A stretch of 64,000 nucleotides of DNA from Deinococcus piscis (GTDB taxonomy: Bacteria; Deinococcota; Deinococci; Deinococcales; Deinococcaceae): positions 1 to 64,000 of the forward strand of contig NZ_BNAL01000013.1 in the NCBI RefSeq assembly GCF_014653275.1, written 5' to 3'. The notes beneath the pieces were generated by a model. It was given only the letters and a program-made list of their open reading frames with translations. It was not told the origin of the DNA and searched no databases. The stretch's first letter is position 1; the number at the start of each line of letters is the position of its first letter. The position numbers and the translations under genes are program-made. This document shows positions 9,366 through 18,328 of this stretch, piece by piece.

Positions 9366-10723
9366 GCGCTCAGCTCCCGTGTGCTGAGGTGCAGCGGGGC
9401 GCGGCCCAGCGTGACCAGTGCGGCGTCCGGCAAGGGGTCAGGCAGCGCCGCCAGATAGGCGTTGACCTCCTCATGCGTGATGGCCCGCAGCTGGGCGTGC
9501 AGTTCGCCGGGTTCGCGCAGGCGACCCAGCAGCACCAGGTCGCGCAGCATCGCGCTTGCCCGCGCCCGCAGGCCCTCCTCGGAAAAGGCCAGCCCGGTCA
9601 GCAGGCCACGCTGCGCCCGCTCGAATTCGTGGGCGCTCAGGCCGGCGCGCAGGCGCTCTGTTTCGGCCAGCAGCACGTCCAGCGTCTCTTGGGCACGGGC
9701 CGGGGTGCTGGCGGCCCCCAACTGCCAGAACCCCTGTGACCCCAGCAGCAGGGACGAAGCCTGAGCTGCGTAGGCCAGGCCGCGTTCTTCGCGCACCGCA
9801 TGAAATAGGCGGCTGGCGCTGCCTCCCGAAAAGGCTGTCAGGGCCAGCTGGCTGGGCAGGTAATCGGGGTGGTCGGCCCCCACTGACGGCCAGCTGAGGC
9901 TGAGATGGGTCTGCTCGCTGCCGGGGTGGTACAGGTGCGAGCGCACGCCTGCATGAAAATGCGGTTCGGTTGCTTTGGGTACTGCGCCAGGCTGCCAGTC
10001 GCCAAAGGCGGCCTCCACCTGCTCCAAGATTTCGCCTGCACTCAGATCGGCCACCACCGCCAAGAGGCTGCCCTGAGCCCCCCAGCGGGCGTGGGCGGCC
10101 CGGAGGGTTGCCGCGTTGATGGCGCTCAGTCCAGCGTGGGTGCCGCTGACCGGGTGGCCGTAGCCGGCCAGTGCGGCGTGGCCCACTGCTGCGGAGCGCG
10201 GCCCGCCGAACACTTCAGTGCGGGTATGCAGGGCCAGACGCTCTTCGGGGGTGTCCTGCAATCCTTCGAGGTCCTGCCGGGCCAGGTCGGTCAGGACTGG
10301 TACTTCGGCTTCCGGCAGCTCGGGGCGGCAGACCACATCGGCCAGCAGGTGCAGGGCGGCGGGCAGGTCGGCATTCAGCCCGCTGAGGCTCAGGCGGGTG
10401 GCTTCGGCCCCCACGCCGCCCCCGCGCCGTAGGCCCAAGGCATCGAAGGCGTTGGCGAGGCTGCGGGCACCTCGGCCTCCAGCTCCTTTGAACAGCCACT
10501 CTTCCAGCACTCCGGCGGTGCCCTCCAGGCCCAGTGGGTCGTGGGCGCTGCCCCACGGCAGGCGCAGGCTCACAGCAAATGCAGCCCCGGCCCGTGGCTG
10601 CGCGGCCAATGTCAGCCCACCGGGCAGCGTGAACAGCTCTGCGGCAGGCAGGGTGGGTACAACGGGGCGGGCCGAGGTTTGAGCGGGAGCAGCAGGGCGG
10701 GCCGAGGGCGGCGTGAATGTCAC
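9362..10723 (-). CDS. M16 family peptidase-like protein (inactive partner)
   Basis: A 453-residue M16 homologue in which the HxxEH site is replaced by VLEEW, so zinc binding is lost. The R/Y-type substrate loop near the C-terminal third is kept. It is expected to pair with the active M16 encoded just downstream. The GTG at 10723 is chosen because a TACACT -10 lies 7 nt upstream; an upstream TTG at 10756 is less likely. hemW is the next gene upstream on the same strand. Confidence 0.85.
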   Translation of the reverse strand: MTFTPPSARPAAPAQTSARPVVPTLPAAELFTLPGGLTLAAQPRAGAAFAVSLRLPWGSAHDPLGLEGTAGVLEEWLFKGAGGRGARSLANAFDALGLRRGGGVGAEATRLSLSGLNADLPAALHLLADVVCRPELPEAEVPVLTDLARQDLEGLQDTPEERLALHTRTEVFGGPRSAAVGHAALAGYGHPVSGTHAGLSAINAATLRAAHARWGAQGSLLAVVADLSAGEILEQVEAAFGDWQPGAVPKATEPHFHAGVRSHLYHPGSEQTHLSLSWPSVGADHPDYLPSQLALTAFSGGSASRLFHAVREERGLAYAAQASSLLLGSQGFWQLGAASTPARAQETLDVLLAETERLRAGLSAHEFERAQRGLLTGLAFSEEGLRARASAMLRDLVLLGRLREPGELHAQLRAITHEEVNAYLAALPDPLPDAALVTLGRAPLHLSTRELSA

Positions 10724-10730
10724 AGAAGCG

Positions 10731-10736
10731 AGTGTA
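10731..10736 (-). promoter_or_regulatory. -10 element of the inactive M16 gene (leaderless)
   Basis: TACACT on the minus strand, 7 nt before the GTG at 10723. It implies a separate promoter inside what would otherwise be read as a hemW-M16-M16 operon. Confidence 0.6.
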
Positions 10737-10779
10737 ACGCCCAGCCTGCCTCCCAACTGCGGGCCAGGCCAGGGTCAGC

Positions 10780-11910
10780 TCAGGCCCGCGCCAGGTCCAG
10801 CGCCAGAAAATCGCTGACTACACTGTTCAGAATCCACCAGCCTGCGTCGGTGGCCTGGAGCCGTTCGCCACTTTGCACCAGCAGCCCGCGCTCCAGATTG
10901 GCGCGGATGGCCGGAGCGTAGTCACGGGCCACGTCCACCCCACTGCGCTGCGACAGGTCGGCCAGGTCCACCCCCGCCCGCAGCCGCAGGCCCATGAACA
11001 GGGCGTCGGTCACCCAGTCATGGGGCGTGACCAGCTCAGGCTCGCCGGTGTCGCCCCTCAGCCACTCGTGCAGATGGGGGTTGGTGCGCCGCATGGATAC
11101 GGCGGGCGCAGCCGCTGGGTAGTGCCCCGCTGCGCCCGGCCCCAGTCCCAGGTAATGCCGGGTCTGCCAGTAGGCCAGGTTGTGCTGCGAGCGCTGACCG
11201 GAGCGGGCGTAGTTGCTGATTTCGTAGCGCTCGTAGCCCAGGTCAGCCAGTAGGGCCGCCGTGACCTCAAAGCCGCGCTGCTCGTCGCCCTCGCTCACGG
11301 TCACGCCCCGGCGGGCAAATTCGGTGCCGGGCTCAATGGTCAGCGTGTAGGCGCTGATGTGTCCCACGCCCAGCTCGTGCAGCCCGTGGATGTCGGCTTC
11401 CAGCGGCTGCCCAGCCACCGCCGTAATCAGGTCGCCGCTTACCCGGAAGCCCTGGGCCAGTAGCTGTTCCACAGCCGAGCGGGCCTGCGCCGCCGAGTGC
11501 CGCCGGCCCAGAAACAGCAAGGTAGGGTCGTGCAGGCTCTGCACCCCCACGCTGGCCCGGTCAAAGCCCAGCGCCTGCCAGTGCGCTGCCCGCTCCGCGC
11601 TGACCGTGCCGGGGTTGATTTCCAGGGTGTTCTCGCTTCGGCCCCAGCCCAGATGCCGCTGAATGCTGCCCACCAGCGCGGCCATTTCGGTGTCTCGCAG
11701 GAAACTGGGCGTGCCGCCGCCGAGGTACACCGTGTCCAGATCTATCCGGTACGTGGCGGCCAGTCGCTCGGCCTCGCGTTCTATCTGGGCCAGATACTGT
11801 TCCACCAGCCCGCTCTGGCGGGTCAGCACATGAAAGTCGCAGTAGGGACAGATGCTGGGGCAAAACGGCACATGCACGTACAGGTGGCGGATGGCGGCAG
11901 AGGCAGACAC
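10780..11910 (-). CDS. hemW: HemW-type radical SAM heme chaperone
   Basis: A 376-residue protein of the HemN/HemW family. The radical SAM cluster motif is CPSICPYC near residues 18-25, after the typical opening HLYVHVPF. HemW proteins lack the Asn/Cys features of true coproporphyrinogen III dehydrogenase and act as heme-trafficking chaperones; the length (under 400 residues) fits HemW rather than HemN (about 450). The GTG at 11910 is favoured by a CATACT hexamer 7 nt upstream; a TTG at 11943 would add 11 residues. Confidence 0.85.
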   Translation of the reverse strand: MSASAAIRHLYVHVPFCPSICPYCDFHVLTRQSGLVEQYLAQIEREAERLAATYRIDLDTVYLGGGTPSFLRDTEMAALVGSIQRHLGWGRSENTLEINPGTVSAERAAHWQALGFDRASVGVQSLHDPTLLFLGRRHSAAQARSAVEQLLAQGFRVSGDLITAVAGQPLEADIHGLHELGVGHISAYTLTIEPGTEFARRGVTVSEGDEQRGFEVTAALLADLGYERYEISNYARSGQRSQHNLAYWQTRHYLGLGPGAAGHYPAAAPAVSMRRTNPHLHEWLRGDTGEPELVTPHDWVTDALFMGLRLRAGVDLADLSQRSGVDVARDYAPAIRANLERGLLVQSGERLQATDAGWWILNSVVSDFLALDLARA

Positions 11911-11917
11911 GGGCCGC

Positions 11918-11923
11918 AGTATG
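11918..11923 (-). promoter_or_regulatory. -10 element of hemW
   Basis: CATACT on the minus strand, 7 nt before the GTG at 11910. The first base departs from TANNNT, so it is less certain than the others. Confidence 0.45.
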
Positions 11924-11992
11924 CCGCGCCCAGTCCCGGGCAACAGCGAGCGGCGGGACCATCTCTAGTTCGGTGGCCGCTGGTGCAGGGCC

Positions 11993-12349
11993 CTAGCGCC
12001 CGTGCGGTACTTCATCCAACCAGCGTTCCAGCGCGGCCTGGGTGTCGGCGGCTGCACTGACCCGCAGCGGCAAGCCAGCCCACTGGGTGTCGGCTGCGCT
12101 TTCCAGCACCAAGACGCCGCGCACGTTCAGTTCATGGGCAGCGGCGCTGACAGCGGCAGGGTCACTGAACACCACCAGGTCGGCCCGGCCCTTGCCGTCC
12201 AGCTGGCCCAGCGCTGCCAGAGCCGTGTCCAGGGCGTGTTCGGCGGCTTCTGCGGGCAGGGCCACCAGCCAGCGGTGCCCACCGCTGCGGCCTTCAAAGC
12301 TGGCGTGGACCGCGCCGTACAGGTCCGTCCAGTTGGAGATGTGTTGCAT
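11993..12349 (-). CDS. Small conserved-looking hypothetical protein
   Basis: A 118-residue soluble protein beginning MQHISNWTDL. The centre (RADLVVFSDPAAVSAAAHEL, then GVLVLES) reads like a single alpha/beta fold with alternating strands and helices. I do not recognise the family. The start is well supported: TATGCT lies 7 nt upstream of the ATG at 12349. It is divergent from ppx/gppA with a 63-nt gap that must hold both promoters. Confidence 0.65.
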   Translation of the reverse strand: MQHISNWTDLYGAVHASFEGRSGGHRWLVALPAEAAEHALDTALAALGQLDGKGRADLVVFSDPAAVSAAAHELNVRGVLVLESAADTQWAGLPLRVSAAADTQAALERWLDEVPHGR

Positions 12350-12356
12350 GCCGCTC

Positions 12357-12362
12357 AGCATA
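12357..12362 (-). promoter_or_regulatory. -10 element of the small hypothetical gene (leaderless)
   Basis: TATGCT on the minus strand, 7 nt before the ATG at 12349. Confidence 0.6.
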
Positions 12363-12399
12363 GAGGCTGGAGCGCAGCGGCAGCCCAGGTGGTTTGGGA

Positions 12400-12405
12400 T
12401 AGCCT
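12400..12405 (+). promoter_or_regulatory. -10 element of ppx/gppA (leaderless)
   Basis: TAGCCT with a 7-nt spacer to the ATG at 12413. It excludes the much longer in-frame extension that runs through the divergent gene. Confidence 0.65.
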
Positions 12406-12412
12406 GAGCCTT

Positions 12413-13990
12413 ATGCGCGTTGCCGTGGCCGACGTTGGAACCAACTCCACCCATCTGATGATTGCCGAAGCCCAGGGCGGGCATTACCGCGTGCTGGACG
12501 CCCTGAAGGTACGCACCCGGCTGGGCGAATGCCTGGACGAAAGCGGGAGCATGACCCCCGAAGGCGAGGAGCGGCTCCGCAGCGCCCTGCTGCGCTTCCG
12601 TGAACTGGCCGACGCTCTGGAAGTGCCGAATGTGCGTGTATATGCCACCTCGGCGCTGCGTGAAGCCCCCAACGGCCCCGATATCGCCGAGCGGATGCGG
12701 CAGGAAACGGGCGTCTATCCGGTCATCATCAGTGGAGAGCGCGAGGGTCGGCTGACTTATCTGGGGGCAGCCCACTCGGTAGAGTTTGGGGCCGATAACC
12801 TGCTGCTCGACCTGGGCGGCGGCAGCCTGGAACTGATCCGGGGCAGCGCTGAGGAAGTGCAGGACGTGGTCAGCCTGCCGCTAGGTGGTATCCGAATGCA
12901 GGACCGCTTCTTGCACCGCGATCCGACCAGCAAGTCCGAATACCGGGCGCTGGTCGCCTATTTGCAGGGGGCACTGGAGCCGTACCGGGATCGCTTTGGG
13001 GCCGGGCCAGAGACCCAGGTGTTCTTGTCCAGCGGCACCGCTGAAGACCTGGCCCTGGCGGCAGCGGCGCGGTCCGGGCAGGTGCCGAGCAGCGTCAATG
13101 GCCTACGCATGACGCTGGATGAGCTGGGCGAGCTGCTGGGTGATCTGCGCCGGATGACCGAAGAGGAGCGGGCGCGCATTCCAGCGTTTGCCAAGCGTGC
13201 CCGCATCATTGTGGCGGCGGCGGCAGTGCTGCACACCGCGCTGAGTGTGCTGGGTGCCCGCCAGGTCACCATCAGCGAGGGCGCGCTGCGCGAAGGCATG
13301 GTGGTCGAGGAATTGCAGCGCCACGAGGACTACGTGGCGGGCCTGAGCGCCCGGCACCGCAGTGCGCTGGCTCTGGCCGAGCGCTTCCGCACCGATTTGC
13401 CGCACGCCCGGCAGGTAACAGCACTGAGCAAAGAGCTGTACAACCGGCTGAATGATCAGCTTGCACGGGAAGGCCGCGCTCTCCCGGAAGAGGGCCGGGG
13501 CTTGCTGCGGGCCGCGGCCACCTTGCACGAGGTGGGCCAGCTGATTGCCCAGAGCAGCCATCACAAGCACTCGGCCTACCTGATTCGCCACGGTGGTCTG
13601 CGGGGCTTCGGCGCCCGTGAGGTGGAACTGGTGGCCCAGATAGCCCGCTATCACCGCCGCAGCCTGCCCAAGGACGCGCATGAAGATTGGGCTGCCCTCA
13701 GCCGTGAGGACCGGGCGCTCGTCTCGCAGATGGCCGCCATCTTGCGGGTGGCTGACGGCCTGGACCGCTCTTATGGGGGCCACAGCCGTATTGACGCGCT
13801 GGAACGCAGCGGCAAGGGCTGGCGGCTGACAGCCTGCGTGCCCAACACGCTTGACCGCCAGGGCGCACACGAAAAGGCAGACCTATGGACCCGCGAGTTC
13901 GGACCGCTCGCCTTTGTGTGGCTCAGTGAAGAGGAATGCCTTGACGCCGCCGAGATGGCGCTGGACCTGGAAGAGGGCCATCCGGTCTAA
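12413..13990 (+). CDS. Ppx/GppA family exopolyphosphatase / pppGpp phosphatase
   Basis: A 525-residue enzyme. The ASKHA-fold N half has phosphate motifs VADVGTNSTHL and LLDLGGGSLEL with the catalytic-site segment ISGEREGRLTYLG; the C half has an HD-like helical domain (LHEVGQLI, HHKHSAYLI, ILRVADGLDR). In the HD domain the usual His-Asp pair reads His-Glu. The family releases phosphate from polyphosphate or from pppGpp; sequence does not decide between them. It stands alone, followed by a 17-bp tandem repeat. Confidence 0.92.
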   Translation: MRVAVADVGTNSTHLMIAEAQGGHYRVLDALKVRTRLGECLDESGSMTPEGEERLRSALLRFRELADALEVPNVRVYATSALREAPNGPDIAERMRQETGVYPVIISGEREGRLTYLGAAHSVEFGADNLLLDLGGGSLELIRGSAEEVQDVVSLPLGGIRMQDRFLHRDPTSKSEYRALVAYLQGALEPYRDRFGAGPETQVFLSSGTAEDLALAAAARSGQVPSSVNGLRMTLDELGELLGDLRRMTEEERARIPAFAKRARIIVAAAAVLHTALSVLGARQVTISEGALREGMVVEELQRHEDYVAGLSARHRSALALAERFRTDLPHARQVTALSKELYNRLNDQLAREGRALPEEGRGLLRAAATLHEVGQLIAQSSHHKHSAYLIRHGGLRGFGAREVELVAQIARYHRRSLPKDAHEDWAALSREDRALVSQMAAILRVADGLDRSYGGHSRIDALERSGKGWRLTACVPNTLDRQGAHEKADLWTREFGPLAFVWLSEEECLDAAEMALDLEEGHPV

Positions 13991-13997
13991 GCGCCCG

Positions 13998-14080
13998 CTC
14001 GATTTGAGCACCCGAACAATCTGAGTGCCCAAACAATCTGAGTGCCCAAACAATCTGAGTGCCCAAACAATCTGAGTGCT
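13998..14080. repeat. 17-bp tandem repeat (about 4.9 copies)
   Basis: The unit AACAATCTGAGTGCCCA occurs perfectly at 14015-14031, 14032-14048 and 14049-14065, with a 15-bp partial copy at 14066-14080 and a diverged copy just before 14015. It fills the space between ppx/gppA and the TPR gene, ending about 100 nt before the TPR start. Confidence 0.95.
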
Positions 14081-14183
14081 GGGTCAAGTATTTCCCATCC
14101 GACTCATGAGGCGTGGGCCTGCAATAAGAAACAAGTTCCCTCGCTCATCCTTGGCTCTGTGCCTTTCTCCCAGGAGGTTGTTT

Positions 14184-15374
14184 ATGTCCCACCGTTCTTC
14201 GCGCTCTGGCCTGGTGCTTGCCGCGCTGCTGAGCACCACTCTTGTGCTTCCCGCTGCCCAGGCCCAAAGTGCGCCTGTTCAGCCGGCTCCTTCCCCGGCT
14301 CCCGCCGCTGCTCAGGGGGTGGGCACCCCCGCTGCCCAGGCCGCCGGGCAGGCCCGCACTCTGAGTGCCCAGGCCCGCGAGCGCTCGCCGGGCCGCGCTT
14401 CTATTGACCAGCCGCTTTGGAAACAGGCCGCGCAGGCCGCCGAAATAGCGGTGCAGTTGGAGCCAGCGAACGCCGAGTATCTGGCCCTGCGTGCGGACAT
14501 CTATACCGAAACCGGCTTCTGGGCACGCGCCCTGAGCAGCTGGCAGGCTTATTTCGCGGTGGTGGGCAGTGACGCTGCGCCCCAGGCCCAGGCTGCCGCT
14601 GGGCAGGTGTACTACCAACTGGCCTACGCGGCTTACCGCCGCAGCGACCTGCCGCAGGCAGCGAATCTGCTGAGCGAGTGCCTGCGCCTGGCTCCGCAGG
14701 ACGCCGCCTGCACCCTCTGGGCGGGCCGAGTGGCGCTGGAACAGGGCGACTTCGCGGCGGCGCAGACGCTGTATGCCCGCGCTGCGCAGCTCAGACCGGG
14801 GGACCGCAGCGCGGCTTACTTTAGCCAAGTGGCCGCGCAGGCCGGGCAGTATGGCCCCGAAGCCACCCGCGCCTTCAGTCAGGCCTACGCCGATCTGGAA
14901 GCCGGACGGCACGCAGAAGCGCTTCAGGGCTTTGAGCGAGCGGCGCAGCTGGCCCCCAGCTTTGCCGAGGCGCACCGGGAAGCAGGCCGACTGGCGCTGG
15001 AGCAAGGCCAGCTGAGCGTGGCCCGCGCCGCTTATACCGCGCTGGCCTCTTTCCCTGGAGCCACCGACGCTGACCGCTACAACCTCAGCTTGACGGCTGA
15101 AGCGGAGCAGTATGGCCTGGGCGCAGTGCGCGAATTCCGCCGGGGGTACGCCCTTTATTCGGCGGGTGACCGCAGCGGTGCAGAGGCAGCCTTCCGGCAG
15201 GCGGCTTCTCTCAGTCCACGCTACGCGAAGGCCTGGGCCTGGTTGGGCCGCGTGCAGTATGAGGCTGGCCGCTACGCCGAAGCAGCGGCCAGCTACGAGA
15301 AAGCCACGCAGTTGGACCCGGCTGACCGCGCCGCCGCCCACTTTTTGCGGCTTGCGCGGGCGCAGTTGCGTTAG
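14184..15374 (+). CDS. Secreted TPR-repeat protein
   Basis: A 396-residue protein with a Sec signal peptide (about 1-27, cleavage after AQA), an Ala/Pro/Gln-rich linker, then at least six tetratricopeptide repeats, with phrases such as AAQLAPSFAEAHREAGRLAL, ASLSPRYAKAWAWLGRVQY and ATQLDPADRAAAHFL. It is probably a periplasmic or envelope scaffold; the partner is unknown. The start is set by AGGAGG at 14172-14177, 6 nt before the ATG. This is a normal ribosome site, unlike its leaderless neighbours. Confidence 0.88.
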   Translation: MSHRSSRSGLVLAALLSTTLVLPAAQAQSAPVQPAPSPAPAAAQGVGTPAAQAAGQARTLSAQARERSPGRASIDQPLWKQAAQAAEIAVQLEPANAEYLALRADIYTETGFWARALSSWQAYFAVVGSDAAPQAQAAAGQVYYQLAYAAYRRSDLPQAANLLSECLRLAPQDAACTLWAGRVALEQGDFAAAQTLYARAAQLRPGDRSAAYFSQVAAQAGQYGPEATRAFSQAYADLEAGRHAEALQGFERAAQLAPSFAEAHREAGRLALEQGQLSVARAAYTALASFPGATDADRYNLSLTAEAEQYGLGAVREFRRGYALYSAGDRSGAEAAFRQAASLSPRYAKAWAWLGRVQYEAGRYAEAAASYEKATQLDPADRAAAHFLRLARAQLR

Positions 15375-15451
15375 GTCCGCAGAGACCTGGGCCTGATGGC
15401 TCTTGTCTCTTGCTGCTGATGGGGGGCAGGGTGGGCCCGGTACACAGCGGC

Positions 15452-15457
15452 TAGACT
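15452..15457 (+). promoter_or_regulatory. -10 element of the GT4 gene (leaderless GTG)
   Basis: TAGACT followed by 6 nt and the GTG at 15464, the same spacing as the M24 peptidase gene. Confidence 0.65.
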
Positions 15458-15463
15458 GGGCAG

Positions 15464-16648
15464 GTGCGTATCGGCATTGTCACCGCCACTTATCCGCCTT
15501 CCAGAAATGGCGTGGCGACTTCTACCGCCCTGTTTGTGCGGGGCCTGCGTGCGCTGGGTCATGAGGTGCGGGTCTTCGCGCCCCGGCATCCGGCCCAGTA
15601 CCGCCGCCCCGACTGGGTAGAAGAAGGTGAGGTGTACCGTCTGCCCACGTCCTTTCGCGCCGCCCGGATGCTGGGTGCTCCAGCCGATTACCCGGTATTG
15701 CTACATCCCCGCTCGCTGACCCGACGGCTCCCGCTGGACGACCTTGACGTATTTCATACCATGCATCCTTTTCTGGCTGGACGGTTGGCGCTGGACTGGT
15801 CGCGCCGTCTAAGCCGTGCGGTGCGGGCACCAGTGGTCTATACCGCCCACACCCAATACGATCAGTACCTGCACTACTCGCCGGTGCCGCCCCGTCTGGC
15901 TGCCCCGGCCATGCGCAGGCATGTGGTGGAGTTTGCCGCGCAGGTAGACGCGGTGCTGGCTCCCGGACAGGCCATGCAGGAGATGCTGCGCCGCTACGGT
16001 TACGGCGGTGAGGTGCAGCTGTTTCCCAACCCCGTGGACCTGAGCGCTTTTACGTCTCCCCGTGGCGAGCCACTCGATGGCGCACCATTCCGCGCCCGGT
16101 ACGGTCTACATCTGCACGCTCCACTGGCGATGTATCTGGGCCGTTTGGCCCCAGAGAAAAATCTGGATGTGTTGCTGGCCGCATTTGCCCTGGCCCGCCA
16201 AAGCCGTCCAGATCTGCAACTGGCCGTGGTCGGCGACGGTCCCAGCCACGCTGACCTGAGCCGCCGCCTGCCGCCCGGTGTGGTCCTGACCGGCGGTGTG
16301 CCCTACGCACAGGTGCCGCAGGCCCTATCTGCTGCTGACGCCTTCATCACGGCCAGCACATCCGAGGTGTTGCCCATGAGCATGATTGAGGCGCTGGCGG
16401 CCCGCGCTCCGCTGGTGGCGGCCCGCAGCCCCGCAGCCCTGGACCTGATCCGCGAGGGCGTCAACGGCCACGTAACTGAGCCAAACGCCGAGGCCCTGGC
16501 CCAGGGTCTGCTGCACACCCTGGACCCTCAGGCTCTGCCGGCCCTGCGGCGGGGTGCCTGGGAGACTGCCCGCGCCTATGATCTGCCTCAGCGGGCACAG
16601 GCTCTGGCCGACCTCTACAGCGACGTGCTGGAACGCCGCTCAAGGTAG
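15464..16648 (+). CDS. GT4-family glycosyltransferase
   Basis: A 394-residue GT-B enzyme. The N-terminal acceptor domain begins [18 protein letters not shown] with the glycine-rich loop; the C-terminal donor domain has [14 protein letters not shown] and the EX7E-type catalytic stretch [13 protein letters not shown]. It resembles retaining enzymes that glycosylate diacylglycerol or polyprenyl/phosphoinositol acceptors. No other envelope sugar genes are adjacent, so the acceptor is open. GTG start from the -10 element. Confidence 0.9.
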   Translation: MRIGIVTATYPPSRNGVATSTALFVRGLRALGHEVRVFAPRHPAQYRRPDWVEEGEVYRLPTSFRAARMLGAPADYPVLLHPRSLTRRLPLDDLDVFHTMHPFLAGRLALDWSRRLSRAVRAPVVYTAHTQYDQYLHYSPVPPRLAAPAMRRHVVEFAAQVDAVLAPGQAMQEMLRRYGYGGEVQLFPNPVDLSAFTSPRGEPLDGAPFRARYGLHLHAPLAMYLGRLAPEKNLDVLLAAFALARQSRPDLQLAVVGDGPSHADLSRRLPPGVVLTGGVPYAQVPQALSAADAFITASTSEVLPMSMIEALAARAPLVAARSPAALDLIREGVNGHVTEPNAEALAQGLLHTLDPQALPALRRGAWETARAYDLPQRAQALADLYSDVLERRSR

Positions 16649-16683
16649 CGAAACGCCCCGTCGGGCGGGTTGCTGGCAACACG

Positions 16684-16720
16684 AAAAAGCCCCGCTCCTT
16701 AGTGGAAGCGGGGCTTTTCT
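16684..16720 (-). terminator. Bidirectional terminator between GT4 gene and tRNA-Leu
   Basis: An 8-bp stem GCCCCGCT/AGCGGGGC (16689-16696 and 16707-16714) flanked by A5 on the left and T4 on the right. It can end tRNA-Leu on the minus strand and the glycosyltransferase on the plus strand. Confidence 0.85.
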
Positions 16721-16721
16721 C

Positions 16722-16806
16722 TGGTGCCGAGGATGGGACTTGAACCCACACGCCTTGCGGCACTAGTCCCTGAAACTAGCGCGTCTACCAATTCCGCCAC
16801 CTCGGC
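16722..16806 (-). tRNA. tRNA-Leu (anticodon CAG)
   Basis: An 85-nt class II tRNA with acceptor GCCGAGG/CCTCGGC, D-arm GGCGGAATTGGTAGACGC, anticodon loop TTCAGGG between CTAGT/ACTAG, a long variable arm, T-arm GGGTTCAAGTCCC, and an encoded CCA. It reads CUG codons. Confidence 0.95.
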
Positions 16807-16947
16807 ATCTATCGGATATTCCTTCAGCGCCTTAGCGCTTCCGTGAATCAGGCTTGCTTAATGTACAGGTCGCGCCCGGTTCTGTCAAGGGGTGCTGCAT
16901 GTGCCGTAGTGGCCAGTAGGGAAGAGTGTCTTGGCCACCAGTGACAA

Positions 16948-16972
16948 ACCAAAAGCCAGCCCGGAGGCTGGC
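16948..16972 (-). terminator. Terminator of rpsO
   Basis: A 7-bp stem GCCAGCC/GGCTGGC with a 4-nt loop, followed on the minus strand by TTTTGG. Confidence 0.85.
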
Positions 16973-16995
16973 CTTGAATTTGAACTGCTATGCGC

Positions 16996-17268
16996 TTACT
17001 TAACGATGCGCTGACCGCGGCGGATGCCGAGCTTGTCAGTCAGGGCAATGTAGCCGTCGTAGTCCGTGCGCTCCATGTACTTGAGCAGGCGGCGGCGCTG
17101 GCCGTTCAGCAGCTGCAGACCGCGCTGGCTGTGCTTGTCCTTCTTGTTGGCCTGCAAGTGGTTGCTGAGGTTGTTGATTCGGGCGGTCAGCAGGGCCACT
17201 TGCACTTCGGTGCTGCCGGTGTCGTTGCTGCTGCGCTGGTTGTCGGTAATCACTTGTTTCTTGTCCAT
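16996..17268 (-). CDS. rpsO: 30S ribosomal protein S15
   Basis: A 90-residue ribosomal protein, the standard S15 length, with the family signature [21 protein letters not shown] and the [13 protein letters not shown] block that contacts 16S helix 22. It nucleates the 30S platform. The start MDKKQV at 17268 has GAGG about 8 nt upstream. It is monocistronic, between two tRNA-Leu genes, with pnp not adjacent. Confidence 0.98.
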   Translation of the reverse strand: MDKKQVITDNQRSSNDTGSTEVQVALLTARINNLSNHLQANKKDKHSQRGLQLLNGQRRRLLKYMERTDYDGYIALTDKLGIRRGQRIVK

Positions 17269-17426
17269 GTTAAGTCCTCTTTGTCTTATGAAGTCCCGCG
17301 TGGAGCAGCCAGGGAAGGCCCCCACCGCGCCAGCGGCAAACGCCAGGGTAGCATGTCGTCACTTGTACCTACAAGGCGGCTTGCCTTGACTTCTCCAGAA
17401 GCGCCCCCTATCATTTTGAGGCCCCT

Positions 17427-17511
17427 GCTGGGGTGGCGGAATTGGTAGACGCGCACGCTTGAGGGGCGTGTGGTTCACACCGTGTGGGTTCAAGTCCCAT
17501 CCTCAGCACCA
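17427..17511 (+). tRNA. tRNA-Leu (anticodon GAG)
   Basis: An 85-nt class II tRNA: acceptor GCTGGGG/CCTCAGC, anticodon loop TTGAGGG in stem CACGC/GCGTG, a long variable arm, T-arm GGGTTCAAGTCCC and an encoded CCA. It reads CUC and CUU. Confidence 0.95.
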
Positions 17512-17522
17512 GGTTTTTTTGC

Positions 17523-17549
17523 AGCCCACTGTCCTCGGTGGGCTTTTTT
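17523..17549 (+). terminator. Terminator of tRNA-Leu(GAG)
   Basis: Stem AGCCCAC/GTGGGCT (17523-17529 and 17538-17544) followed by six T. Confidence 0.88.
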
Positions 17550-17590
17550 CGGGTGTGGTGTGCCCGCTGCCTAGAGCAGGCATCATGCAT

Positions 17591-17620
17591 TTGTCAGCTG
17601 ACGCGGCCATGTGCTACTCT
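17591..17620 (+). promoter_or_regulatory. Promoter of the SRP RNA gene
   Basis: -35 TTGTCA (17591-17596), 18-nt spacer, -10 TACTCT (17615-17620), placing the start at about 17627, the first base of the SRP RNA helix. Confidence 0.75.
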
Positions 17621-17627
17621 TCTTCTC

Positions 17628-17730
17628 GCATTGCCAGCGCAACGCGGCGAGCGAGATCTGAACCTGGTCAGAGTCGGAAGGCAGCAGCCATAAGGGTTAT
17701 CGTTCGGGTGCCGTTGCTCACTGGCAGTGC
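17628..17730 (+). ncRNA. ffs: Signal recognition particle RNA (4.5S type)
   Basis: A roughly 103-nt hairpin RNA. The apical domain holds the near-invariant core CTGGTCAG...GGAAGGCAGCAGCC (17663-17690), the Ffh M-domain binding site, and the ends pair as GCATTGCCAG with CTGGCAGTGC. It forms the bacterial SRP with Ffh and targets membrane proteins. It has its own promoter and terminator. Confidence 0.93.
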
Positions 17731-17774
17731 TTTTTTTACTTTTTTCCAGCAGGTGGTTCTGCTGGTCCCTAATG

Positions 17775-17814
17775 GGGGAGGGTGCCGCTTGATGGCGTAC
17801 CCTCCCCACTTTTT
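17775..17814 (+). terminator. Terminator downstream of the SRP RNA
   Basis: A 9-bp stem GGGGAGGGT/ACCCTCCCC (17775-17783 and 17799-17807) followed by a run of T. The T7 directly after the RNA at 17731-17737 may act first. Confidence 0.8.
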
Positions 17815-17848
17815 ATTGCCACTCGTTCCTGGTTATGGCGCGAGTCAT

Positions 17849-18322
17849 TTATTCGGCGTGGTACTCCCCGCTTTTGCCTCCTGACTTGCTCAGCAGCCGG
17901 ATGCCGTCAATTTCCACCGCCTTGCTGACCGCTTTGAGCATGTCGTACAGGTTCAGGGCCGCCACAGTGACAGCGGTCAGGGCTTCCATTTCCACGCCGG
18001 TCTGGCCGGCAGTCTTGACCGTCGCTGTGATGTGGACCCCCTGTGGCTCCACGCTCAGCTCCACCCGGCTGCCACTGATCGGCAGTGGGTGGCACAGCAG
18101 TACCAGGTCAGCAGTCCGCTTGGCTGCCTGCAGTCCGGCCAATTGTGCGACCACCAGCGGATCGCCCTTGGGGGTACGTCCCGCTTCCAGGGCGGCCCTG
18201 GCCTCGGGCGGCAGCCGGACCCAGCCCTCCGCCTTGGCTTCGCGCACGGTCACTGCCTTCTCGGACACATCCACCATGCGTGGGTGACCATCACGGAAAT
18301 GGGTAAGTTCAGTGTCGCTCAC
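17849..18322 (-). CDS. moaC: Cyclic pyranopterin monophosphate synthase MoaC
   Basis: A 157-residue MoaC, which converts the MoaA product to cyclic pyranopterin monophosphate in molybdenum cofactor synthesis. Family signatures: the [18 protein letters not shown] opening, [14 protein letters not shown] (the KxxD/CHPL active-site block), [20 protein letters not shown], and a glycine-rich C terminus (KSGGKSG). Length is normal. GTG start at 18322, 6 nt after the stop of the DUF177 gene, so the two are cotranscribed. Other moa/mod genes are not nearby. Confidence 0.95.
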   Translation of the reverse strand: MSDTELTHFRDGHPRMVDVSEKAVTVREAKAEGWVRLPPEARAALEAGRTPKGDPLVVAQLAGLQAAKRTADLVLLCHPLPISGSRVELSVEPQGVHITATVKTAGQTGVEMEALTAVTVAALNLYDMLKAVSKAVEIDGIRLLSKSGGKSGEYHAE

Positions 18323-18328
18323 AGCGGC

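Noticed and set aside
12002..12412. In-frame 137-residue extension of ppx/gppA
   Set aside because: It lies opposite the real small gene at 11993-12349 and upstream of the TAGCCT element that sets the ATG at 12413.
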